DNA from: Streptomyces lydicus
Lineage (GTDB): Bacteria; Actinomycetota; Actinomycetes; Streptomycetales; Streptomycetaceae
Reading direction: 5' to 3'
Assembly: GCF_004125265.1 (NCBI RefSeq)
Contig: NZ_RDTE01000003.1
Span: 8,546,876-8,610,875 of the forward strand
DNA length: 64,000 nt
Part shown: positions 25,693 through 35,295 of the stretch, in pieces
Position numbering within the stretch: position 1 is the first letter of the stretch
Layout of the letters: every line of letters begins with the position of its first letter
Position numbers and translations under genes: made by a program
The notes under the pieces: generated by a model
What the model was told of the DNA's origin: nothing
The model's input: the letters and a program-made list of their open reading frames with translations, nothing else
Database searches by the model: none

Positions 25693-27957
25693 TCAGGCTG
25701 CCCGTTGCCCGCCGCCGTTCGCCGGGAGGTGTTCCTCTGCCCAGACGATCTTGCCGTCGGTCGTGTAGCGGGTGCCCCAGCGGTGGGCCAGTTGCGCCAC
25801 GAGGAAAAGGCCGCGGCCGCTTTCGTCGGTGGTCCGTGCGTGGCGCATGCGTGGTGCGCTGCTGCTGGCGTCGGAGACTTCGCAGATGAGCGCATCCTGC
25901 CGGATCAGGCGCAGCCGGATGTGTCCGTTGCCGTAGCGGATGGCGTTGGTGACCAGCTCGCTGACGATCAGCTCGAAGGTGAAGAGCAGGCCGTCCAGTC
26001 CCCAGGCGGTGAGGCGGTCGGCGGCCAGGGTGCGGGCGTCCGCGACGACCGACGGGTGGGAGGTCAGCTCCCAGGTGGCCACCTGGTCCTCGCCGAGGGC
26101 GTGGGTGCGGGCCAGGAGCAGTGCGACATCGTCGTCGGGACGGCCGGTGAGCACGTCGTTCAGGACGGTTCCGCAGAGTTCGTCGAGCCGCGCCTCGGGG
26201 GAGGCCAGCGCGGTACGCAGCCGGGTAAGGCCCAGGTCCATGTCCTGGTCGCGCGTTTCTATCAGGCCGTCGGTGTACAGGGCGAGGATGCTGCCGTCGA
26301 CGATGTCGACCTCGGCGGATTCGAAGGGCAGGGCGCCCAGGCCGAGCGGAGGTCCCGCGGGCAGGTCGGGGAAGGTCACCGAGCCGTCCGGGGTGACGAC
26401 GGCGGCAGGGGGATGGCCGGCGCGGGCCATGGTGGACTTGCGGGCGACCGGGTCGTATACGGCGTACAGGCAGGTGGCGCCGAGCGCGGCGGGGGACAGC
26501 GACGGGTCGGCGGTCTGCTCCTCGTCGATCAGGCGCAGCACCAGGTCGTCGAGGTGGGCCAGCAGCTCGTCCGGGGGCAGGTCCATGTCCGCCAGGGTGC
26601 GAACGGTGGTGCGGAGCCGTCCCATGGTTGCTGCGGAGTCGATCCCGTGCCCCACGACGTCTCCGACGACCATGGCCACCCGGGCGCCGGACAGGGGAAT
26701 CACGTCGCACCAGTCGCCGCCCGCGCCATCGGAGGCATGGGCGGGCAGGTAGCGCCAGGCGACATCGAGAGTGCTGCCCCCGGTGAGACTGCGCGGGAGC
26801 AGGCTGCGCTGCAGGGCCAGCGCGGTGCTGTGCTGCCGGGTGTAGCGGCGGGCGTTGTCGATGCTCACCGCCGCGCGGGCCACGACCTCTTCCGCGAGCA
26901 GCAGGTCGTCCTGCTCGAAGGGGTCGCGCAGCTGCCAGCGGATGAACCTGACGACGCCCAGGACATCGCCGAGGGCGCGGATCGGGACGAGTATCAGGGA
27001 GCAGAAGCCGAACTCCTGGATTTTCGCGGTCCGGGCCGGGTCGGTGGCGAACCAGCTGTTGGTCGACGCACCTGGCATGGCTTCCAGCCGGGAGCGCCCG
27101 TCCTGCATGCACTGCATCTCGGGGGAGTGGGGATGGAAGGCGACGGCCTGCCCGGTCGCCGCGACCGACTCGGGAACGCCTTCGTGGATCGACTGCTGGC
27201 CCGCACGGCGCATCTGCGGCGGACGGAGGGGAGCGCCGGGGCGCGGCGTGTCGCCGCGTATCACCGACTCCAGGAGGTCGACGGCGACGAAGTCGGCCAG
27301 CCGGGGCACGCTGATGTCGGCCAGGGTCTGTGCGGTGTGCATGACATCCAAAGTGCTGCTGGTCTGTGCTCCGACCTCGTTCAGCAAGGCGAGCCGTTCC
27401 CGGGCCCGCCAGCGGTCGGTGATGTCGAGGACGATGAAGGACACGCCCAGTACCCGGTTCGCGGCGTCGTGGAGCCGGAAAACGGACAGCGAGTAGGCGT
27501 GCGGCCGGTGCGGGTGTGCCTTCGTGCCGCCTCGCAGCAGGTGATCGACCAGGGGCCGACCGGTGTCGAGCACCTCCCGCGTACGCGACTCCACCCCCTC
27601 GGCATCCAGCTCGAGGTCCAAGAGCGGCAGCACGTCCCGCAGCCGCTTGCCCAACCGCTGGTCACGGGGAAGACCCCCGAGGCGCTCCAGAGCCTCGTTG
27701 ACCCAGACGAAGCACAGCTCCCGGTCCAGCACGGCCATACCCGCCGGGGAAAGGGCGAGGATCCGCTCCAGCATCGGCGGGTTCGCATGCCACCACTCGT
27801 TCCGTGGCCCCGGCCCCGGCCCCGGGCCGCGGCCGGCTGCGCCTGCGCTGTCGGAGGTGTCGCTGTCGGAGGTTTCCATGGGCACTACACCGTCATCTGT
27901 GAGAGCAGCACCTGACCCCTCCGGCGCGCTGGGGCTCCCAGCTCGCGTCAGACGCAT
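25693..27957 (-). CDS. SpoIIE-type protein phosphatase with PAS, GAF and HATPase domains
   Basis: About 754 residues from ATG at 27957 (an ATG at 27879 is also possible). In order: a PAS domain (PAGMAVLDRELCFVWVNEAL), a GAF domain (LILVPIRALGDVLGVVRFI), a PP2C/SpoIIE phosphatase (GAGGDWCDVIPLSG, VGDVVGHGIDSAATMG, LALYTDGLIETR, DDDVALLL) and a C-terminal histidine-kinase-like ATPase (ELVTNAIRYGNG, ESGRGLFLVAQLAHRWG). Streptomycetes have dozens of these; they act on anti-anti-sigma factors and anti-sigma kinases in stress signalling. No partner gene lies nearby. Confidence 0.9.
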   Translation of the reverse strand: MRLTRAGSPSAPEGSGAALTDDGVVPMETSDSDTSDSAGAAGRGPGPGPGPRNEWWHANPPMLERILALSPAGMAVLDRELCFVWVNEALERLGGLPRDQRLGKRLRDVLPLLDLELDAEGVESRTREVLDTGRPLVDHLLRGGTKAHPHRPHAYSLSVFRLHDAANRVLGVSFIVLDITDRWRARERLALLNEVGAQTSSTLDVMHTAQTLADISVPRLADFVAVDLLESVIRGDTPRPGAPLRPPQMRRAGQQSIHEGVPESVAATGQAVAFHPHSPEMQCMQDGRSRLEAMPGASTNSWFATDPARTAKIQEFGFCSLILVPIRALGDVLGVVRFIRWQLRDPFEQDDLLLAEEVVARAAVSIDNARRYTRQHSTALALQRSLLPRSLTGGSTLDVAWRYLPAHASDGAGGDWCDVIPLSGARVAMVVGDVVGHGIDSAATMGRLRTTVRTLADMDLPPDELLAHLDDLVLRLIDEEQTADPSLSPAALGATCLYAVYDPVARKSTMARAGHPPAAVVTPDGSVTFPDLPAGPPLGLGALPFESAEVDIVDGSILALYTDGLIETRDQDMDLGLTRLRTALASPEARLDELCGTVLNDVLTGRPDDDVALLLARTHALGEDQVATWELTSHPSVVADARTLAADRLTAWGLDGLLFTFELIVSELVTNAIRYGNGHIRLRLIRQDALICEVSDASSSAPRMRHARTTDESGRGLFLVAQLAHRWGTRYTTDGKIVWAEEHLPANGGGQRAA

Positions 27958-28117
27958 CTGATTCAAGGATCGCACCGGCCTGCGAAGTCGTCGCACCGTC
28001 TTCTGCCGCTCGTCTCCTGCGCCCACCAACGCCTCCGCCAGGCCGGGACAGCGGAGGTCTCCCGGACGTGCCGAGGATCACCAGGGGCACGCCCCCGGCC
28101 CGCAGCAAGCCTCACAC

Positions 28118-29527
28118 CTACCCCTCCCGGCGCCCGGCCGGCGGCAGCTTGAGCGTCGCGCCCGCCGTCAGTACGAGCCCGGCCGCCGCGAGCAGCATGC
28201 TCCACCGCATCCCGGCCAAGAACGTGTCCGCCCCCGCCAGCAGCGCGCCGAAGACCGCCACCGCGATCGCTCCGCCGACCTGGCGGCCGGTGTTGAGCAC
28301 GGCGGACGCGGTGCCTGCCCGGTCCGCGGGCACCGCGTCGAGCAGCATGGCGGTCAGTGCCGGCACGGTCAGTGCCCCGCCGAGGCCGACCGGCACCATG
28401 AGCGCGGCCACCGCCCACACATCGGTGTGCGCACCGACCCCGAGCAGCGCCAGCAGCCCGGCCGTCCCGACCAGCTGTCCTGCCACCATCGGCACCCGCG
28501 GGCCGAACCGCGCGGCCAGCTTCGCCGAGGTCAGGTTCACCACGGCGACCAGCGCCGTCATCGGAATGAACATCAGGCCCGCATGCAGCGCCGACTGCCC
28601 GCGCTCCTGCTGGAGGTACAGGCTGAAGACGAACACCCCTCCGTAGTAGGCGGCGTTGAGCATGAAGCCGACCACCAGGGACACCGCCACCACTCGCGAG
28701 CGGAACAGCGGCAAGGGGAGCATCGGGTGCGCGCTCCTGGCCTGTGCGGTGAGGAAGATGGCTGCCGCGACGGCGGCCACCAGCAGCGACGCCACCACGA
28801 GCGGCCGCCCGAAGCCCTTGTCGCCGCCCTCGATCACGCCGTACGTCAGCGCGCCCATCGCGGCCACCGCCGTCACCTGCCCGACCACGTCCAGCCGTGC
28901 GGGCAGCCGCGGGGAAGCGGGTACCCGGGCCAGCAGGGCGAGCGCTAGCAGGCCCGCCGGGAGGTTGACGAAGAAGATCCACCGCCAGCCCACGGTAGCG
29001 GTGAGCGCCCCGCCGAGCACCGGCCCCGCCGCCACCGCGACCGCGCCGCCCACGGTCCAGACGGCGATCGCCTGCGCCCGCTTCGCCTGGTCGGGGAAGC
29101 CCTGCCTCACCAGCGCCAGCGACGCCGGCATCATCACCGCCGCCGCGGCCCCCTGCACCAGCCGCGCCGCCACCAGCACACCGAGGCCGGGCGCCAGTCC
29201 GCACGCGGCCGAGGCCAGCGTGAAGAGCACCAGCCCGCCGCCGTACGCCCGTCGGGCTCCGATGCGGTCGGAGAGGGCGCCTGCGGAGAGCATCAGGGCG
29301 GCGAACATCAGCGTGTAGCCGTCCACCATCCACTGCAGGCCGGACATGCCGCCGCCGAGACCGCGGCCGATGTCGGGCAGCGCGACGGTGACGATCAACG
29401 CATCCAGCGAGATGAGGAAGAAGCCGAGCAGGGCGGCGCCGAGCACCACGGTGGATCCACCCCGGGCGGCTTCCGGCGTATCGGCCGCGGCGCCGGCGGG
29501 AGGGGAGGACTTGAGCAGGGACTTCAT
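28118..29527 (-). CDS. MFS drug:proton antiporter, 14-helix (DHA2) family
   Basis: A 469-residue EmrB/QacA-type transporter with motifs in order: LDALIVTVALPDIG (motif D1), GALSDRIGARRAYGG (motif A) and a motif C-like GPVLGGAL. The ATG at 29527 has AGGAG seven bases upstream. It is followed by a long gap on the 3' side and preceded by an SDR gene on the same strand, both divergent from a LysR regulator that probably controls them. Export of a toxic compound is inferred. Confidence 0.9.
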   Translation of the reverse strand: MKSLLKSSPPAGAAADTPEAARGGSTVVLGAALLGFFLISLDALIVTVALPDIGRGLGGGMSGLQWMVDGYTLMFAALMLSAGALSDRIGARRAYGGGLVLFTLASAACGLAPGLGVLVAARLVQGAAAAVMMPASLALVRQGFPDQAKRAQAIAVWTVGGAVAVAAGPVLGGALTATVGWRWIFFVNLPAGLLALALLARVPASPRLPARLDVVGQVTAVAAMGALTYGVIEGGDKGFGRPLVVASLLVAAVAAAIFLTAQARSAHPMLPLPLFRSRVVAVSLVVGFMLNAAYYGGVFVFSLYLQQERGQSALHAGLMFIPMTALVAVVNLTSAKLAARFGPRVPMVAGQLVGTAGLLALLGVGAHTDVWAVAALMVPVGLGGALTVPALTAMLLDAVPADRAGTASAVLNTGRQVGGAIAVAVFGALLAGADTFLAGMRWSMLLAAAGLVLTAGATLKLPPAGRREG

Positions 29528-29822
29528 CAGGGCACTCCTGAGACCTTCTTGACGGTGTACAAGCGAGAGGGGAGACCAGGGGCGACCGCCGAAGGTCGGC
29601 TGGTAGTGGGCGCACCCTGGCGTGTCGACGTGAGCGGACATGGACACCACCGGGCGGCGGGAGCTCCGCCGCCCGGCGTAGCGGTCCGTGTCTGACGGCC
29701 GGCTGCCGCCGACTCGCGGCGGGCAGAGACGCGTACGGATTCCGGGACCGCAGAGGAACGGGCTCTGTCCGCGCCGACAGGTCCCGCCCCGATCCGACAG
29801 GTCTCCGCGCCGCCCCGGACCG

Positions 29823-30668
29823 TCACCGAGCGTCGAAGTCCGTCCCTCGGGAGACCTTCTCCCACACGGCGAGCTCGGCCCGCACCGAGTCCAGATGTCC
29901 GACGAGGAAGTCCACCGCGTCGCCGTCGAGGGCGAGCCGCAGCGGGGTTTCCTCGGCGTCCAGAGCCAGCCGGATCGCCGCCGCGGCCTTCGCCGGGTCC
30001 CCGGGCTGGGTGCCGTCGCCATCCTGCAGCAGCTTCCGGGTGGCGCCGACCTTCTCCGCGTACGCCGGGTGCTCCTGGGAGAAGTACGCCGCGCCCTTGC
30101 CGAACAGATTGGTGCGGAACGCGCCGGGCTCCACGATCAGCACCTTGATGCCGAACGGCGCCACTTCGTCGGCCAGGCCCTCCGACAACTGCTCCAGCGC
30201 CGCCTTGGTCGCGCTGTAAGCGGAGAACCCGGCGAAGGACAGCTGTCCGCCGAAACTGCTGATGTTGACGATGGATCCGCTGCCCCGCTCCCGCATCTGC
30301 GGCAGCAGCGCCCGGGTCAGCCGCGCCGGGCCGAAGACGTGCAGCTCGAACAGGTCACGCAACTCCCGGTCGGTGGTCTCCTCGAACGCCCCGACCTGCG
30401 TGCGCCCGGCGTTGTTCACCAGCACGTCCACCCGGTCGTAGCGAGCCAGGACATCAGCGGCCACCGCGTTGATCCGCTCGCCGTCGGTCACGTCCAGGCC
30501 GATCGCCTCCACCCGGTCGGGGTGCGCGGCGACCAGGTCGGCCAGCGCCTCGGTCCGTCGGGCCGTGCCGATCACCGTGTCACCGGCGGCGAGCGCGGCC
30601 TCGGCGATGGCCCGCCCGAAGCCGCTGCTCGCACCGGTGACCAGCCAGACCTTGCCGCTCTCGGTCAT
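29823..30668 (-). CDS. SDR family oxidoreductase
   Basis: A 281-residue classical SDR with GASSGFGRAIAEAAL (cofactor), NNAG, catalytic Ser in NISSFGG, YSATKAALEQLSEGL (Tyr and Lys) and VEPGAFRTNLF. AAGGAGAC precedes the ATG at 30668. The LysR gene is divergent with about 110 bases between starts. It may act with the MFS transporter 300 bases downstream. Substrate is unknown. Confidence 0.9.
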   Translation of the reverse strand: MTESGKVWLVTGASSGFGRAIAEAALAAGDTVIGTARRTEALADLVAAHPDRVEAIGLDVTDGERINAVAADVLARYDRVDVLVNNAGRTQVGAFEETTDRELRDLFELHVFGPARLTRALLPQMRERGSGSIVNISSFGGQLSFAGFSAYSATKAALEQLSEGLADEVAPFGIKVLIVEPGAFRTNLFGKGAAYFSQEHPAYAEKVGATRKLLQDGDGTQPGDPAKAAAAIRLALDAEETPLRLALDGDAVDFLVGHLDSVRAELAVWEKVSRGTDFDAR

Positions 30669-30762
30669 TTTTTCGTCTCCTTGGTCAACTGCTGTGCGGG
30701 ACCTGCCCGCCGACAGCTGCCATCCTTCGCCGGGATCCGGGACCAGGTCCAAGACCTGTTGT

Positions 30763-30772
30763 GATAGCTATC
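30763..30772. promoter_or_regulatory. Perfect palindrome at a leaderless promoter
   Basis: GATAGCTATC is a perfect 10-bp palindrome. It contains TAGCTA, a -10-like hexamer that ends six bases before the LysR ATG at 30777. It sits in the LysR/SDR divergent region and is a likely binding site, with autorepression if the LysR protein covers its own -10. Confidence 0.5.
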
Positions 30773-30776
30773 GGTT

Positions 30777-31691
30777 ATGGATGTCCATGGACGCGATCTC
30801 CGCTACTTCGCCGCGGTCGCCGAGGAGTTGAACTTCACCCGGGCCGCCGAGCGGCTTTTCGTCTCCCAGCCCGCGCTCAGCAAGCAGATACGGATGCTGG
30901 AGAAGCAGCTCGGCGCGCGTCTGTTCCATCGGGACCGGCGGGTAGTGCGGTTGACCGTGGTGGGGGGAGCCCTGCTGCCGCACGCCCACGGGATGCTGGC
31001 CGCATGGGAGGCCGCCGAGACCGCGGTGGAGGAGGCGAGGGCCGCCGAGCTGCACACCCTGGTGATCGGCATGTCCACCAGTCCGGGCCGCGGACTGCTG
31101 CCCGCCCTGCGCACCCGGTTTCTCTCCCGGCATCCGCACGCACGGCCCGTCCTGCGGCAGGTCAACTGGGCGGACCCGAGCGCCGGGTTGGCGGACGGAT
31201 CCAGCGATGTCGCCTTCGTCTGGCTGCCGCTGCCCGACGGCGACCGCTACCGGCATGCAGTGGTGGCTCAGGAGCCTCGCCTTGTGGCACTGCCGCAGGG
31301 GCACCCCTTGGCGGCGCGGGCCGCAGCCGACAGCGAGGGGGCGGTGGACTTCACCGATCTGCTCGACGAGCCGTTCCTCGCCCTCCCCGCCGAAGCCGGT
31401 CCGCTGCGGGACTACTGGCTGGCCCTGGACGCCCGGGACGGTCGCGCGCCGCTGATAGGCGGGGTGGTGGGCAGCGCCGAGGAGACTTACGAGGCGGTCG
31501 CCAACGGCCAGGGCGTGGCACTTCTGGCCACCGGCAACGCCCCGCTGGTCGTCCGGGACGGGGTGATCGCCGTACCGGTCCGGGGCATCTCACCCTCCCG
31601 CCTGGCGGTAGCCGCCCGCCGGGACGACGAGCGGCCCTTGGTGGTGGCCTACCTGGCCGCGGCGGCAAAGGCGGGAGCCGGCACCTCCTGA
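30777..31691 (+). CDS. LysR family transcriptional regulator
   Basis: A 304-residue LTTR. The helix-turn-helix is DLRYFAAVAEELNFTRAAER and LFVSQPALSKQIRMLEKQLG; the effector domain starts near HTLVIGMSTSPGRGLLPALR. It is divergent from the SDR-MFS pair and is their likely regulator. The palindrome GATAGCTATC lies just before its start. Confidence 0.9.
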   Translation: MDVHGRDLRYFAAVAEELNFTRAAERLFVSQPALSKQIRMLEKQLGARLFHRDRRVVRLTVVGGALLPHAHGMLAAWEAAETAVEEARAAELHTLVIGMSTSPGRGLLPALRTRFLSRHPHARPVLRQVNWADPSAGLADGSSDVAFVWLPLPDGDRYRHAVVAQEPRLVALPQGHPLAARAAADSEGAVDFTDLLDEPFLALPAEAGPLRDYWLALDARDGRAPLIGGVVGSAEETYEAVANGQGVALLATGNAPLVVRDGVIAVPVRGISPSRLAVAARRDDERPLVVAYLAAAAKAGAGTS

Positions 31692-31787
31692 ACGGAGCCG
31701 CCCACAGAGCGCATGGGGCGAACGGCCCGCGCACGGCCGGACGGAGTCAACTCCCCCCGTGGGTGCGGTGGATGGTGACGTGGCGGG

Positions 31788-32177
31788 CTACTTGATGCCG
31801 TGCGCGCGGGCGTTGGCCAGCAGCGCCTTCAGCCCGTCGAGGTCGTAGCCGGTGAGGTGGCCCATACCGGCAGCCGTCTTGTAGCCGCCGTTGGGGCTGC
31901 ACATGATCGGCGTGTTGCCTCTGGTGGCCACGCACTTGTAGTCGATCAGCTTGCCGCCCTTGTCTGCGGTGTTCGGGTGATCGAGGCCGTGTGCGTGCAG
32001 CGGCTCGTGGACCAGCGTGTTGCGCAGTATGTACGCCGGGATGGGGAAGCCGGTCCAGTACTCGGAGCCGATGGCGACGATCCCGCCGACGCCCACGCCC
32101 TTGGGGGGATTGGGGCAGGGCACGCCCTGACTGAAGCCGGCACGGCCCAAGGGGCGGGAATGTAGCGGTGCGTTCAC
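31788..32177 (-). CDS. Metzincin-type metalloprotease, probably N-terminally truncated
   Basis: A 129-residue frame from GTG at 32177. It carries HEPLHAHGLDH, a full HExxHxxGxxH zinc motif, followed by IMCSPNGGYKTAAGMGHLTG. Relatives I can recall are secreted and have a signal peptide and more sequence before the zinc motif; here the frame opens only about 56 residues before it and has no signal peptide. The GTG lies inside a 7-bp inverted repeat (CACGAGT-cag-ACTCGTG, 32175-32191). Truncation by a deletion is the simplest reading, so it may be a pseudogene. Confidence 0.55.
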   Translation of the reverse strand: MNAPLHSRPLGRAGFSQGVPCPNPPKGVGVGGIVAIGSEYWTGFPIPAYILRNTLVHEPLHAHGLDHPNTADKGGKLIDYKCVATRGNTPIMCSPNGGYKTAAGMGHLTGYDLDGLKALLANARAHGIK

Positions 32178-32535
32178 GAGTCAGACTCGTGGGACGACCT
32201 GGTGGTTGCGCTCAACTGGGCCGCTGATGGGGCGCTTTGACCAGCAGTCGAGACGACCCGTCAGGTGTCGCTGTGCGCAGCATCAGGGAGTGCTGAGAGT
32301 CACGGGTGCCGAGAGTCACGGGTGCTGGGAGTCGGGACCCTGTGACGACGTTTCAAATGGTGCTGGGACTGGTCGCCGTCCCGAGCTCACGAGGTAGAGG
32401 GAGGGGTCGCTCACGAGTTCTGTTTGAGGCGTATCGGACGCTTATCACGCGGTATTTTCCTGCCCCGTTCGTGACCGGCGGTCTACCGTACGCATATGCC
32501 ACGCTACCTAACGTGGCCACACGAGGAGGAAATCT
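32178..32535. other. Intergenic with 15-bp direct repeat
   Basis: No gene is recognised. GAGAGTCACGGGTGC occurs at 32295-32309 and 32311-32325. The last 60 bases are relatively AT-rich and probably contain the promoter of the next gene, which has a GAGGAGG ribosome site. Confidence 0.45.
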
Positions 32536-33072
32536 GTGTCATCGTCCTGCGACCCCCGCTACGCTCCCGCCGGCGATGTGGGGGCAGCGCTCATGGTGAT
32601 CGACTCCCGGCTCAAAGCCGTCTACGACGGCACGACTGAGACCGACCCCGAACAGCAGGAGCTGATCGACCAGTTCACCGCCTCCCTGAGTCCCAAGGGA
32701 GCTGGTGACGTGTTGGACGGTGCGTGCACGCTCATCTACATGTTCATGAACTGGCTGCGGATGGCCTACGAGGACCACGACAAGGACGTCATCGAGTGCG
32801 TGGTGCCCCCACTCGTGGCCACGATGCGCATGATGCCCAGGAGCGTCCGTCCCGAGGCCATCCCCACCATGGCCGGTCTGGTCATCGCGGCAGGGACCGG
32901 CCTGAGCCCCAGCCTGTGGCGCAAGCAGTACGGAAAGTGGACTGTGAAGGAGATGAATCCCCTGGAAGCCACGGCCTTCCTGCTCGCCGAGCACATCAAC
33001 CGGCTCACCGACGACCGCGACTTTGCCACCCGACTGATCGCCGAAGCTCTGTCCAACGCGATCCAGGACTGA
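32536..33072 (+). CDS. Hypothetical protein
   Basis: A 178-residue, mostly helical cytoplasmic protein from GTG at 32536, with GAGGAGG about seven bases upstream. The sequence is natural (MVIDSRLKAVYDGTTETDPE, TLIYMFMNWLRMAYEDHDKD, TAFLLAEHINRLTDDRDFAT). I do not recognise the family. It has no operon partner. Confidence 0.75.
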   Translation: MSSSCDPRYAPAGDVGAALMVIDSRLKAVYDGTTETDPEQQELIDQFTASLSPKGAGDVLDGACTLIYMFMNWLRMAYEDHDKDVIECVVPPLVATMRMMPRSVRPEAIPTMAGLVIAAGTGLSPSLWRKQYGKWTVKEMNPLEATAFLLAEHINRLTDDRDFATRLIAEALSNAIQD

Positions 33073-33592
33073 CTACAGCCACAGGTGCCCAGTCACCCGC
33101 ATGGCCCGGCGGATCCGGTACTCCGGCCTGGAGTGCCGCCGGCCGGCGTTCCCACCGCCGGCCGACGACCGGAGCCTCGTGCCCGCTTGCCCGCCCTGCT
33201 GCGGAGGCATCGCGATGAGCCTTTGCATTCCCCGGTTGCATTCCGCTGCATCGCGCGCGAGCCGGCGCGGATTTGGCCCGCGGTCCGAGGCGGCCAAGTA
33301 CCCCGCGGTGCCTGGCCGCCAAACCGGACCCCGGTCCTCTGGCGGCCCCAGGACCAGGCGGATGGGAGACGTCCCGCCGTCGTCCGAAGGGTCGGCGGGG
33401 AGGTCTGGCGTGATGGCCGCCGCGGGCGTCGAGCGACTCACTGCGCGAGGGCCGCCAAGCCGCGCTGGAGCACCTGCTCCCACCTCGCCGGGGGCGAGCT
33501 CGTCGCGCGTCCTCGCTTGAGCCGTCCACGAACCACATGAGGACGGGGAGGAGCCGCACGCCTGCGGCACCGTCATATGCCGACCCGGAGGG
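33073..33592. other. 520-base stretch with no recognisable gene
   Basis: Two overlapping minus-strand frames cross it, but both are Arg/Pro/Gly-rich without domain features or ribosome sites. It may be decayed sequence. Confidence 0.4.
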
Positions 33593-33811
33593 TCAGCCCT
33601 TCATGGCAGCCCAGAACTCCTCGAAGGACATCTGGCGGTCGCCGTCGGTGTCGAGCGAGTCGATCAGCTCCTGGGCCTGCGCCTCGGTGATCTGCGCGCC
33701 TTCCAACTCCGCCACGACCTTGCGGTATTCGTCTGCCGTGACCAGGCCGTCGCCGTCGATGTCGTAGCGCTCGAAGACCTTCCGCGCCGCCGTCTCCATG
33801 ATGTCTGCCAT
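33593..33811 (-). CDS. Small EF-hand calcium-binding protein
   Basis: A 72-residue protein with two EF-hand loops. The first, DIDGDGLVTADEY, is complete. The second, DTDGDRQMSFEEF, has Arg-Gln where Gly-x-Ile/Leu usually sits but keeps the acidic ligands and final Glu. GGAAGGACGG precedes the ATG. Streptomycetes have several such CabC-like calcium buffers. It has no operon partner. Confidence 0.85.
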   Translation of the reverse strand: MADIMETAARKVFERYDIDGDGLVTADEYRKVVAELEGAQITEAQAQELIDSLDTDGDRQMSFEEFWAAMKG

Positions 33812-33971
33812 GTGTTCCGTCCTTCCGCGATCTTCGCTGACGGGCCCAGATTATCCGGCCGCGCAAGGCCTGCCGGACCCGGTCCCTGCCGTCTGCTCCT
33901 GCATACTCCGGGGCCACATGGCGTGCTCGGCGGCGCCGCCGCGGCGGGGCAGACCCCAGGGCGGGGAGCGG

Positions 33972-34329
33972 TCAGCCGAAGTCTGCAGGAGGCCCGGAGG
34001 CTGTGCTGGGGCGCCGGCTGCTGCTGGTCTGTGCGGCTTGGGAACGAACATTGGTGTGCCGGCGGCGCTGTGCTGGCACGGTCTCGTCCATGGCTTCGGC
34101 CGCGAGGATGCCCTGCGCCTCCTCGTAGAGCTGCTTCCCCTCGGCGGTCAGCTCCATGTTGCGGGTGGTCCGTACGAGCAGAGTGCACTCCAGGTCCCGC
34201 TCGAAGACCCTGACCTGACGGCTGAGAACCGGCTGGCTGGTTGGTGTAGAGCTGTTCCGCCGCCCGGCCGAAGTGCCGGTGCTCGGCCACCGCGACGAAG
34301 TAGCGGAGCTTGCGCAGGTCAAGATCCAT
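33972..34329 (-). pseudogene. LysR regulator remnant
   Basis: From 34329 the frame reads MDLDLRKLRYFVAVAEHRHF and GRAAEQLYTNQPA; the LTTR helix-turn-helix then continues in another frame as LSRQVRVFERDLECTLLVRT, with ELTAEGKQLYEEAQGILAAE after it. It then dissolves into non-homologous sequence, and the whole effector domain is missing. It is divergent from the NmrA-type reductase it presumably once regulated. Confidence 0.75.
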
Positions 34330-34398
34330 GCCATCGAGGTATCAATTGCCGGGAAGAGGTATTGGACGCCGCAGGTGGCCCGCGCCGAGACTCGAAAC

Positions 34399-35295
34399 AT
34401 GATCGTCATCACCGCTCCCACCGGCCAGATCGGCAGCCGGCTCCTGGACATCCTGCTCAACGAGGCCCCCACTCGCGATGAAGAGCTGCGCGTCATCATG
34501 CGCGACCCCGGGAAACTCCCCGCCGCGGCCCGCGCCCGCGTCGACGTCGTCACCGGCTCCCACGGCGACGCAGCGGTCGTCGACCGGGCCTTCACCGGCG
34601 CGGACGCCGTTTTCTGGCTCGTCCCGTCAAACCCGCGGGCACCGAGCCTGGACGCCGTGTACTCCGGGTTCACTCGCGCCGCCGCAGAGGCGTTCAAGAC
34701 CCACGGCGTGGGACACGTCGTCGGCGTCTCGGCGCTCGGCCGCGGCACCCCGCTCGCCCACCGCGCCGGGCATGTCACAGCGTCGCTGGCCATGGACGAC
34801 CTCATCGCGACTACAGGCGTGGCTTATCGGGCGCTCGCGAACCCGACCTTCATGGACAACCTGCTACGCCAGGTGGCGCCGATCCGCGACCACGGCGTGT
34901 TCACCGACACGGTCACCGCTGACCGCAAAGCACCGACGGCCGCGACCCGGGACATCGCCGCGGCCGCCGCCGGCCTGCTGCTCGACCGTACATGGACGGG
35001 TACGGGCGAGGTCCCGGTGCTGGGCCCCGAGGACCTTTCGGCGAACGACATGGCGCGCACGATCTCTGACGTGCTCGGCCGCCCGGTCCGCTACGAGCGG
35101 CAGTCCTTCGACGACTTCCGCAACGCACTCACCGGTCACGGAATCGGGAACGCGGTCGTCGAAGGTTATGTGGACATGATGCGCGCCAAGGACGACGGCC
35201 TCGACGACGGCGTACAGCGCACCCCTGGGACCGCGAGCCCGACAACCTTCCGCGAATGGTGTGAAGAGGTCCTGAAGCCGGCTGTCCTGGCATGA
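34399..35295 (+). CDS. NmrA-type NAD(P)H-binding reductase
   Basis: A 298-residue protein, ATG at 34399. ITAPTGQIGSRLL is the nucleotide motif; VVGVSALGRGTPL and YRALANPTFMDNLLRQVAPI are typical of the NmrA/QOR2 group. Two copies of GAGGTAT, exactly 20 bp apart (34336 and 34356), lie upstream and may be old regulator half-sites. Its divergent LysR regulator is decayed, so control has probably changed. Confidence 0.85.
   Translation: MIVITAPTGQIGSRLLDILLNEAPTRDEELRVIMRDPGKLPAAARARVDVVTGSHGDAAVVDRAFTGADAVFWLVPSNPRAPSLDAVYSGFTRAAAEAFKTHGVGHVVGVSALGRGTPLAHRAGHVTASLAMDDLIATTGVAYRALANPTFMDNLLRQVAPIRDHGVFTDTVTADRKAPTAATRDIAAAAAGLLLDRTWTGTGEVPVLGPEDLSANDMARTISDVLGRPVRYERQSFDDFRNALTGHGIGNAVVEGYVDMMRAKDDGLDDGVQRTPGTASPTTFREWCEEVLKPAVLA

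Noticed and set aside
33005..33576. Two overlapping minus-strand frames of 160-180 codons
   Set aside because: Composition is non-natural and no motif or start signal supports them.
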